Positions 5,473 to 11,418 of a DNA stretch of 12,631 nucleotides are shown here, piece after piece. A model generated the notes under the pieces. The model was given only the letters and a program-made list of their open reading frames with translations. It had not been told where the DNA came from and made no database searches. A program made the translations under genes and the position numbers. Position 1 is the first letter of the stretch; each line of letters starts with the position of its first letter. The DNA comes from JBBQZL01 sp038207745 (lineage in GTDB: Bacteria; Actinomycetota; Thermoleophilia; Solirubrobacterales; 70-9): positions 1 through 12,631 of the forward strand of contig JBBQZL010000062.1 of NCBI GenBank assembly GCA_038207745.1. The letters run 5' to 3'.

Positions 5473-6965
5473 GCGGCGCCGGAATCAGTCACTTTCGGAT
5501 CCTGAAGATGAATGTTCGATTCCGCGGCCTCGGCAGGAATGACCAGTGCATTTGACCCGATCATGTCTCGCATGGCTCGGCTTCGGTCGGTCCAGCTGAG
5601 CAGTGAGGTCCAGCGTTGTGCTCGATCAAGGGTTCGCGAAAGAGGGACGGAGTTCGATCCATTGGACATCGCTCTCAGCGCATCCAGGTATTCGTCCCGG
5701 AAGACCATGGGAATCAGTATTCGGCAGAGCCCGAGTGAAGAGAGTTCGCCATTCATCGCCAACCGGGCAACCCTGCCGTTGCGGTCAACGAACGGATGGA
5801 CTTCTGAGACGAGGAACATCATGAAGATGGCTCGGCCAAGACCCGCTGGTACGGTCGATCCGATCTTGAATCCCTCCCGGAGTGTCCCCCGCACCATCTC
5901 CGGATGGACGAAGGTCGTGCCGCCCACTCGATTCGCTCGATCCTTGAACACGCCGGGGTGCTTGTCAGGTCGCATCCCCATGATCTTTCGATGAGCCCTG
6001 CGCAGAAAATCTTCAAAGTCATCGGCATCGACATAGTCGGGTGATCGGAAAGGGGCAGAGATGACGGCTTCGAACGTGCCCTTGACGTCGTGTGCGTCCG
6101 CGGGACGTCCGGTCGGGATGATCCCGTCGAACACGATTCGCTCGGCTTCCTCGATCTCAAACTCCGTGCCCTCTATCCAGTTCGAGAAATACGCTTCAAA
6201 GAAGGCAGCCAGTTGCAGGGGGTCTGGCGGCTCAACTCGTTCGGCAAACCGCTGCGACGCCAAGTCCGAGCGCAGCGTCTCAAAGAGGCCCAAACGCACG
6301 GTGTCGTATCCGAGACCCGTTTGACGGGCCTTTGCCGCGCGAGCAGTCAGCGGCGCTTCACCGGTGCCGAGCATCGCGCCTATCAGCCCGTCAAGTACTT
6401 CAAACTCACCTTCGGCATCGAGCTCTTTCTTGATCTGCCGAGCCCTGTCTCGTAGCTCGTTGAGGGCCTCGATGCCGCGCAACCGGGCCATCCCATCCAG
6501 CCATTCCTCGAGTTCGGCCTTTCCCAGGGTGCGGGCGATTCCGCTCCTGGCACGAGACGGTCTGAGGTTGTCCAAGGCCATCCGTTCAGGCGAGGACATG
6601 TGGAGTCCAACGAATTCCATGTCGCCCGGCACCGGGCCAGGGCCCACTCGGGGTCGCAAGACCAGGCCGGGGAGCTGAACCGGCCGAGGCGGTGTCGCTC
6701 GTGGTCCGGCTTCGAGGAACAGAATCCCGTCGACCGGACCAGCGACGATTGCGCTGCGATCCACCACCGTCGCTCCCGGGAAGTAGATCGTTGCGATTTC
6801 GGACCAGCGCCTTCGGACGAGTTGCTCGAGGGGTTCTTGAAGATTGTCCGTATACAGCCCGCGCGAAACCCGGCGGATCTCTCCTCTGGCTGCGGCTCGA
6901 CTAGCCCACTTCTGATCAGAAGGTCGAAAAACCTCAGGGCGGTTCTGCGGTTTAGCGGGTGTCAT
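5469..6965 (-). CDS. Fic family AMP-transferase with N-terminal AbiEi-like region
   Basis: The protein has 498 residues. Residues about 8-75 resemble the winged-helix part of AbiEi antitoxins (EIRRVSRGLYTDNL at 29-42), and 76-200 continue like its C-terminal domain, with SPERMALDN at 125-133 comparable to the AbiEi ATPEKALFD. The Fic part spans about 215-480. SNWIEG at 261-266 fits the (S/T)XXXE(G/N) inhibitory helix, N-terminal to the core, so this is a class II, self-inhibited Fic. The active-site loop is HPFVDRNGRVAR at 390-401: His390, Asp394, Asn396, Arg398 and Arg401 are present, but the usual Gly before Asn is Arg395. Fic enzymes transfer AMP (occasionally other groups) from nucleotides to protein hydroxyls. 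The C-terminal NALVIPAEAAESNIHL is typical of the family. Its stop codon (TAG) overlaps hepT's TAA, and a palindrome lies before its start. Activity with the Arg variant is uncertain. Confidence 0.88.
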   Translation of the reverse strand: MTPAKPQNRPEVFRPSDQKWASRAAARGEIRRVSRGLYTDNLQEPLEQLVRRRWSEIATIYFPGATVVDRSAIVAGPVDGILFLEAGPRATPPRPVQLPGLVLRPRVGPGPVPGDMEFVGLHMSSPERMALDNLRPSRARSGIARTLGKAELEEWLDGMARLRGIEALNELRDRARQIKKELDAEGEFEVLDGLIGAMLGTGEAPLTARAAKARQTGLGYDTVRLGLFETLRSDLASQRFAERVEPPDPLQLAAFFEAYFSNWIEGTEFEIEEAERIVFDGIIPTGRPADAHDVKGTFEAVISAPFRSPDYVDADDFEDFLRRAHRKIMGMRPDKHPGVFKDRANRVGGTTFVHPEMVRGTLREGFKIGSTVPAGLGRAIFMMFLVSEVHPFVDRNGRVARLAMNGELSSLGLCRILIPMVFRDEYLDALRAMSNGSNSVPLSRTLDRAQRWTSLLSWTDRSRAMRDMIGSNALVIPAEAAESNIHLQDPKVTDSGAA

Positions 6966-7142
6966 CAGGTCTCACAAGTTGAACAACTGCAGTTTAAGAC
7001 CAGCCATCGACGGAATTACTGCGATTTAGTGATTTCGGTCGCATTCTGTCGGGGCCGTCGTCGATCGATCGGAGGCCAGGTCGAGGGCGCGGCGACTGAG
7101 TTGACCCCGAGCCTCCAGGCATTTGGGTCGTAGGATGTTCGC
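6966..7142. other. Divergent intergenic region between fic and the GH5 gene
   Basis: This 177-base region must hold the promoters of both flanking genes. On the fic side, alternating arms AGTTG (6977-6981), CAACT (6984-6988) and AGTTT (6991-6995) form overlapping inverted repeats, including the perfect palindrome AACTGCAGTT at 6985-6994; a weak -10-like TAAACT reads leftward at 6996-6991. On the GH5 side, TAGGAT at 7131-7136 ends six bases before the ATG; it contains AGGA with a 7-base gap to the ATG, so it can be read as a Shine-Dalgarno or as a -10 box of a leaderless transcript. I see no convincing -35 for either gene. Confidence 0.4.
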
Positions 7143-8687
7143 ATGGAGGCGGGGAAGCATCGGGGACTGAGAAGGGCGATGGCGGTCGCGCTTCTGGCGT
7201 GCGCAATGTCGCTCGCGCTCGCAGCTCAGGCGGGGGCTGCTCTGCCCAGGCTCAAAGCCGTTCCCGACCCGGTGAACGGCGGTCGTATCGTCGACTCGAA
7301 GGGCCGTGAGGTGCTGCTGCGTGGGGTCAACGTCAACTCGCTCGGCCAGTATTGGCAGGGGACCTCCGTCAAGCCCACCCTCCCGCTTGACAAGCGGGAC
7401 CCGGGGAGGATCTCCCGGATCGGCTGGAACACCGTCCGGCTGATCGTTTCGTGGTCGCGCGTTGAGCCGCGTCCCGGAAGGTACGACGAGGCCTACCTGG
7501 CGACCGTCGCGAAATGGGTCAGGCGCCTCGGGCGCCATGGCGTCTACACGATCATCGACCTGCATCAGGACGCCTGGGGAGCGACGCTTGCGGCGCCGGA
7601 CGATCAGATCTGCGCCTCCGGGGAGCGGGCCTTCGGCTGGGACGGCGCGCCTGGCTGGGCGACGCTCGACGACGGTCAGCCACGCTGCTTCAACGGATCG
7701 CGTGAGATCAACCCCGCGGTCAAGGCCGCCTGGAACAACTTCTTCGCGAACTCACCCGCGGCCGACGGGGTTGGGATCCAGACTCACTACGTCAGGATGC
7801 TGAGGCGCATCGCCCGGACCTTCGCCAAGAACTCCGCGGTCGCCGGCATCGACGTCATGAATGAGCCGAACACGCTCGATGCGAACCAGACCGAGCTGCT
7901 TGGCCCCTTCTACGCCCGGGCGCTCAAATCAATCCGCCAGGGCGAGAGGGCGGGACGGGGCTTCAGGCACCTCTTCTTCTTCGAGCCCGGGGTGCTCTGG
8001 GACATCCTCGGCTCGGGCCCTCCCCCAGCCTTCAAGCACGACAGCCAGATCGTCTACTCCCCGCACCTCTACAAGGGCAGCATCGGGGTGACCGGGCCAC
8101 CCGACCAGGCCTCGTTCGTGACGGCCCGCGAGGAGGCGAAGGCGTTTGGCGGTGCGCCGGTTGTCACCGGTGAATGGGGTGGCGCCCCGGCGCGCGCCAC
8201 CGGCGGCCCCGACGATTACTTTCTCGTCCACCAATCCATGCAGGACGAGTTCGGCTACGGCGCGATGCTCTGGACCTGGAAACAGTCCTGCGGTGATCCC
8301 CACGCTGCCACCCACGATCCCGAGGCCGCCACTCCCCTCCCTCCCTGGAATGTCTTCCGGATGGATTGCTCCGGCGGCGGCAATCGGATCATCGGGATCG
8401 ACAAGCCGCTGGTCCGGGATCTGAGGCGGGGGTATGTGCGCAGGGCTCCCGGCAGGCTCGCGTCGATGGCATGGGACCCCGCGGGTATGACGCTCGTCGC
8501 CTCGGGCCGGGGCGCGACCAGGAAGCAGGGCCGGCTCGAGGCCTTCATCCCACTATGGCCCAACGGCGTCCGGGCCAGCCGCAGGAAGGGCCTCAGCCGG
8601 ATCAAGATCACCAGGATCGGGGCGGGCTCGATCGTCAGCTTCAGGGCAGCGCCCGGCAGGTGGAAGCTCACCCTCCGCCCGCGCTGA
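7143..8687 (+). CDS. Secreted GH5 glycoside hydrolase, endoglycoceramidase-like
   Basis: The protein has 514 residues. Residues 1-33 form a signal peptide: basic start (KHRGLRR), hydrophobic core 13-30, cleavage near AGAA at 30-33. The TIM-barrel domain (about 40-430) has GVNVNS at 61-66, the conserved Arg99 in NTVRL, DLHQDAWG at 139-146, WDGAPGWA at 166-173, acid/base Glu241 in MNEP, His308 in YSPHLY, and nucleophile Glu344 in TGEWGG. The DxHQDxW and DGAPxWA signatures resemble endoglycoceramidases and related GH5 enzymes that cut glycan from glycolipids. A C-terminal beta-sandwich-like domain (about 430-514) fits that group. Substrate could instead be another beta-glycoside. It acts outside the membrane. 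The exonuclease gene follows after 4 bases. Both catalytic glutamates are present, so it is probably active. Confidence 0.88.
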   Translation: MEAGKHRGLRRAMAVALLACAMSLALAAQAGAALPRLKAVPDPVNGGRIVDSKGREVLLRGVNVNSLGQYWQGTSVKPTLPLDKRDPGRISRIGWNTVRLIVSWSRVEPRPGRYDEAYLATVAKWVRRLGRHGVYTIIDLHQDAWGATLAAPDDQICASGERAFGWDGAPGWATLDDGQPRCFNGSREINPAVKAAWNNFFANSPAADGVGIQTHYVRMLRRIARTFAKNSAVAGIDVMNEPNTLDANQTELLGPFYARALKSIRQGERAGRGFRHLFFFEPGVLWDILGSGPPPAFKHDSQIVYSPHLYKGSIGVTGPPDQASFVTAREEAKAFGGAPVVTGEWGGAPARATGGPDDYFLVHQSMQDEFGYGAMLWTWKQSCGDPHAATHDPEAATPLPPWNVFRMDCSGGGNRIIGIDKPLVRDLRRGYVRRAPGRLASMAWDPAGMTLVASGRGATRKQGRLEAFIPLWPNGVRASRRKGLSRIKITRIGAGSIVSFRAAPGRWKLTLRPR

Positions 8688-8691
8688 CCCG

Positions 8692-9522
8692 ATGAAGATC
8701 TTCTCCTGGAACGTCAACGGCATCCGCGCGGTGATCCGCAAGGGCGTGCTGAAGCCATTCATCGATCAGTGCGAACCCGACATCCTCTGCCTGCAGGAGA
8801 CCAAGGCGCAGCAGGGTCAGGCCGAGGCCGACCTGCCCGAGTACGAGGAGTACTGGAACTCGGCTGAGCGCAAGGGGTATTCGGGCACCGCGATCTTCAC
8901 AAAGCCGAAGCCGATCGGGATCCGCAACGACTTCGCCGATCAGATCGCGGAATCACATGGCCTCGTCGACGACGGATACGGCGACCCGCTCAGGGAGGGC
9001 CGGGTGATGACGGCCGAGTATGAGTACTTTCACCTGGTTACCGCGTATGTGCCGAACAGCAAGCGGGACCTGACCCGGCTGCCGCTTCGCGAGCACAAGT
9101 GGGACCCCGCCCTGCTCGAGCACTGCCGCCTGCTCGAGGAAACAAAGCCGGTGGTCTTCTGCGGTGACATGAACGTCGCCCACACCGAGGACGACCTCGC
9201 CAACCCGAAGCCGAACGCCGGGACGCACGGCTTCACCGACGAGGAGCGCGAGGGCTTCCAGAACTTCATCGACGCCGGCTTCGTCGACACCTTCCGGCTC
9301 TTCACCGAGGGCAACGGCCATTACTCCTGGTGGTCACCGATGTCGAAGGCGAGGGACCGCAACGTCGGCTGGCGGATCGATTACTTCCTGGTCTCGGCGG
9401 CGCTGGAGGATGCGGTCCTGTCGGCCAAGATCCACGCCGACGTGATGGGCTCTGACCACTGCCCGGTCAGTGTCGAGTTGGACCTGGGCAGGTCACACAC
9501 CCCGCAAAGCAGGTCGCCATGA
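8692..9522 (+). CDS. xth: Exodeoxyribonuclease III (AP endonuclease, Xth family)
   Basis: The 276-residue protein has the full exonuclease-endonuclease-phosphatase active site: Asn7 in WNVNGIRA, Glu36 in LQETK, Tyr119 in AYVPN, Asp159 and Asn161 in CGDMNVAH, Asp230 in WRIDYF, and Asp255-His256 in SDHCPV. The length is that of bacterial ExoIII. Such enzymes cut DNA at abasic sites and remove 3'-blocking groups in base excision repair, in the cytoplasm. The ATG lies four bases after the GH5 stop with no clear Shine-Dalgarno, so translation is probably coupled to an unrelated secreted hydrolase. The last ten residues (after LDLG) are a non-conserved tail. Convergent with the vapC gene, 57 bases away, without a recognisable terminator. 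Confidence 0.95.
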   Translation: MKIFSWNVNGIRAVIRKGVLKPFIDQCEPDILCLQETKAQQGQAEADLPEYEEYWNSAERKGYSGTAIFTKPKPIGIRNDFADQIAESHGLVDDGYGDPLREGRVMTAEYEYFHLVTAYVPNSKRDLTRLPLREHKWDPALLEHCRLLEETKPVVFCGDMNVAHTEDDLANPKPNAGTHGFTDEEREGFQNFIDAGFVDTFRLFTEGNGHYSWWSPMSKARDRNVGWRIDYFLVSAALEDAVLSAKIHADVMGSDHCPVSVELDLGRSHTPQSRSP

Positions 9523-9579
9523 TCGATCCGGATCTCGTTGACAAAAAACGCTGGGCGGCTGTTCGCTGACGCCTCACCT

Positions 9580-10011
9580 TCAGACTTGATTCAGCGGACA
9601 GGCAAAGCCCTCTCGACGCGCGGCTTCATTCAGTCGCTTGTCAAGGCATACGAACTCGCGGCTGACGGCAGGGTCCGGTCGCCAACAGAGGGCGGAGCCA
9701 AGTTGAAACGCATCGGATGCGCGAAGGTGGTGTACGGAGATCGCCCTGCCGGCCTGAGCCCTCACGGCTTCAGTGGGACGGATTTCATCCCAGCCATCGA
9801 TCAGCCGGTCGAGGACTCGAATCGATTGGTTCGCACCATCCGCAGTCAGATACCCGTCGCGCTCCTTGCGCCGGATTGCCGAAAGACACTCGGTGTGGGC
9901 ACCCCACCAGACGATCAAACGATCGTCACTGCGCAGGGTCGAGAGGATTGAATCGCTCGACTCCTCGCTGACCAGCATTGGGACGATGGCCGACGTGTCC
10001 CAGAATCTCAT
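9580..10011 (-). CDS. vapC: PIN-domain ribonuclease toxin (VapC family)
   Basis: The 143-residue protein has the four PIN acidic residues: Asp5 in WDTSAIVP, Glu41 in HTECLSAI, Asp100 in LRASDAFQL and Asp124 in VCLDKRL. VapC toxins are Mg2+-dependent endoribonucleases that cut tRNA or rRNA and are blocked by a cognate antitoxin. The antitoxin gene ends three bases before this ATG. A purine-rich GGGAAGAGGG at 10031-10022 ends ten bases before the start and serves as a ribosome binding site inside the antitoxin gene. All catalytic residues are present and the length is usual, so the toxin should be functional. RNA target unknown. Confidence 0.9.
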   Translation of the reverse strand: MRFWDTSAIVPMLVSEESSDSILSTLRSDDRLIVWWGAHTECLSAIRRKERDGYLTADGANQSIRVLDRLIDGWDEIRPTEAVRAQAGRAISVHHLRASDAFQLGSALCWRPDPAVSREFVCLDKRLNEAARREGFACPLNQV

Positions 10012-10014
10012 TGA

Positions 10015-10305
10015 TCAATAGCCCTCTTCCCGCTCATCCAGAACGGCGTCGAGCAGGGAACCACCGGTGATCTCGGGCCTCTCCATTTCGAAGAAATCCT
10101 CGGTCAGCCTCTCCCGGGCCGGCGTGACCACGCCGGCCCGAACCAGATCGTCGATTTCGGAGTCGTGGCCGGATACGCGAGAGACCGTCGCAACGGGCCT
10201 GCCGCGATCCGTGACGACAACGTCTTCGCCCGTCCGGACCAGATCCAGGTACTCGCTGAGTCGTGCCTTGAATTGAGCTATGCCAACCATCTTCATGACC
10301 ATCAT
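10015..10305 (-). CDS. Phd/YefM-type antitoxin partnered with VapC
   Basis: The protein has up to 96 residues. Four in-frame ATG codons cluster at 10305, 10302, 10296 and 10290; family members usually begin close to MVGIAQFKARLSEYL, so 10290 or 10296 may be the true start and 10305 is the longest choice. The N-terminal half has the Phd/YefM pattern: a strand, a helix (FKARLSEYLDLVRTG), then VVVTDRGRPVATVSRV. This part dimerises and binds DNA. The C-terminal half is acidic with SLLDAVLDEREEGY, a typical toxin-binding tail. It occupies and inhibits the PIN active site of VapC and represses the operon. A near-consensus -35 box lies upstream, and tandem TCATGAC repeats overlap the start. Confidence 0.85.
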   Translation of the reverse strand: MMVMKMVGIAQFKARLSEYLDLVRTGEDVVVTDRGRPVATVSRVSGHDSEIDDLVRAGVVTPARERLTEDFFEMERPEITGGSLLDAVLDEREEGY

Positions 10306-10308
10306 GAC
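10293..10308. repeat. Tandem TCATGAC repeat at the antitoxin start
   Basis: TCATGAC occurs at 10293-10299 and again at 10302-10308, nine bases apart, each with a TCATGA palindrome. It overlaps the -10 box and the first codons of the antitoxin gene, the usual place for a Phd/YefM operator. It also encodes the ATG codons, so part of the similarity is forced by coding. Confidence 0.3.
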
Positions 10309-10333
10309 TATCCAATACTGACCTGGCTGTCAA
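10307..10333 (-). promoter_or_regulatory. Candidate promoter of the vapC operon
   Basis: Reading leftward, a perfect TTGACA (10333-10328) is followed after 15 bases by GATAGT (10312-10307), which matches the -10 consensus at four of six positions. Transcription would start around 10300-10302, at or inside the cluster of ATG codons, so the message may be leaderless. The spacer is shorter than the ideal 17 bases. Confidence 0.45.
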
Positions 10334-10354
10334 CTTCGCCACGATTGGCAGACA

Positions 10355-10382
10355 AAAAGGGCGGCCCGGAGGCCGCCCTTTT
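10355..10382 (-). terminator. Strong intrinsic terminator of the lysine-rich protein gene
   Basis: AAAAGGGCGGCC at 10355-10366 pairs perfectly with GGCCGCCCTTTT at 10371-10382 around a four-base loop, a 12-pair stem. Reading leftward the stem is followed by a T-run (from the A-run beginning at 10354), 55 bases after the stop at 10438. It is nearly symmetric and could also act rightward. It lies about 20 bases before the vapC operon -35 box and would insulate that promoter. Confidence 0.92.
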
Positions 10383-10437
10383 CGATTCTGCGGAGAGTCT
10401 TCTCTTCAGACGCTCTTGCTGCACCAGTCGGGCTGGT

Positions 10438-11220
10438 CTACTTCTTGCCCTTGCACCTCTGCACCTTCGTGGCTGATGCCTGGCTCTTCTGCGTCGGGTC
10501 AACGAACTTCTCGAAGAAGAAGGTGCCCTTGAAGAAGAACTTCTTGTGGGAGCACTTTGCGGAGACGTAGCTCCGCTTCTTGCCCTTGTACTTGTACTTC
10601 TTCTTGATCTTGGCCTGGAAGCGCAAGATCGCGGTTCCGCCCGGAAGCGGCTCAATCGCGACGTCGAGCAGCGTCTTGTACTTGCCGCCCTGCTTCTTCA
10701 GGGTTCCGATCAAGGTCGTTGCGCTGACTCCCGGAACGACGGAGTGGAGCAGAATCACGGGCTTGCCGCCCTTGGGCACGCTGTTCAGCGCGTAGATGTC
10801 CGCGGTGAGGACGTTCGCGGGAGGCGGCGCTCCGGTTACCGGGTCAACGTATCCTCCGAGAGCAACGAGTCCCTTGCCGGAACCGACCTGGCTCTTGCCG
10901 CACTGTGACTTGATGATCTTCGGATCCTGAACGCCATCGACCTGTGCTGCCTTGCACTGTGGGACGCCCTTGGTGAAGAACTTGATGTCCTTGTCGAACC
11001 AGACCTTTGCCCGGTAGGCACCGTCAACCGCGTTTGGACCGACCCTGCCCGGGTCCGGGCCTGCGGTGGTGATCACGTTGACCGAGGTGGGCTTGAACTT
11101 CTTCTTCATCAGCTTCGACGGCGAAATCTTCGCGTCGATCTTCTGAGTGTTGGCTGAGGCGGCGGCCGGAAGCGCCAAGGCGACAATCAGAGCCATCACC
11201 CCCAGTAAAGTCTTGCGCAT
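10438..11220 (-). CDS. Secreted lysine-rich protein, function unknown
   Basis: The protein has 260 residues from the ATG at 11220, chosen because a signal peptide (MRKTLL, hydrophobic core 5-20, cleavage after ASA at about 21-23) begins there and an AAGGAG site precedes it; a longer frame starts at 11265 without such signals. The mature part is rich in Lys with motifs such as KIDAKISPSKLMKKKFKP (28-45), FDKDIKFFTKGVPQCK (75-90) and a C-terminal aromatic/Lys stretch KCSHKKFFFKGTFFFEKF. Four cysteines (89, 107, 223, 256) could form two disulfides. I associate this kind of secreted protein with Solirubrobacterales genomes but know no function. The predicted pattern is beta-strand rich. It has its own strong terminator, suggesting a well-expressed single gene. 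Confidence 0.82.
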   Translation of the reverse strand: MRKTLLGVMALIVALALPAAASANTQKIDAKISPSKLMKKKFKPTSVNVITTAGPDPGRVGPNAVDGAYRAKVWFDKDIKFFTKGVPQCKAAQVDGVQDPKIIKSQCGKSQVGSGKGLVALGGYVDPVTGAPPPANVLTADIYALNSVPKGGKPVILLHSVVPGVSATTLIGTLKKQGGKYKTLLDVAIEPLPGGTAILRFQAKIKKKYKYKGKKRSYVSAKCSHKKFFFKGTFFFEKFVDPTQKSQASATKVQRCKGKK

Positions 11221-11418
11221 AGAAATCTTCTCTCCTTGTTTGTTCCGGCCCGGCGTCAGAAGCACTTGCCGCTGATTTCCCGTCGGAGCCGACTGGTTTT
11301 CTCTCCCGCCTTGGACGGTATCAAGGCTTGTTACGAGTTGAAACTACGAAAAGGGTCCAAAGTTGCGGTCTCGCTGCCGCTCCGTCAATCAAATTCACTT
11401 CAGGCCCCCAAACTCTGA
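11221..11418. other. Intergenic region between the MCE gene and the lysine-rich protein gene
   Basis: This 198-base stretch contains the Shine-Dalgarno sequence of the downstream gene and, presumably, its promoter, which I cannot pinpoint: TTGACG occurs leftward near the MCE end but lacks a matching -10 box. A 6-base inverted repeat, GCCTTG (11308-11313) with CAAGGC (11322-11327), has no T-run. No clear terminator follows the MCE gene. Confidence 0.35.
11232..11237 (-). promoter_or_regulatory. Ribosome binding site deciding the start of the lysine-rich protein
   Basis: Reading leftward, AAGGAG (11237-11232) is followed by eleven bases and the ATG at 11220. The spacing is somewhat long, but the site is close to perfect and rules in the start that gives a clean signal peptide over the one at 11265. 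Confidence 0.6.

Noticed and set aside
5473..5560. Repeat-like element (CGGAATC/GATTCCG arms) at the 3' end of fic
   Set aside because: The encoded tail (NALVIPAEAAESNIHL) matches the usual C-terminal style of Fic proteins, so it is more simply coding sequence than an inserted repeat.
7101..7136. TTGACC with TAGGAT as a -35/-10 promoter of the GH5 gene
   Set aside because: The spacer is 24 bases, far too long, and TAGGAT may simply contain the ribosome binding site.
9525..9534. GATCCGGATC palindrome between xth and vapC as a terminator
   Set aside because: The arms are only five bases with no loop room and no T-run after them.
9538..9951. 137-codon rightward open frame between xth and the antitoxin gene
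   Set aside because: It lies antisense to vapC, which has all four PIN catalytic residues; the rightward product shows no domain or ribosome binding site.
11308..11327. GCCTTG/CAAGGC hairpin as MCE gene terminator
   Set aside because: Six pairs with an eight-base loop and no T-run; too weak to call.
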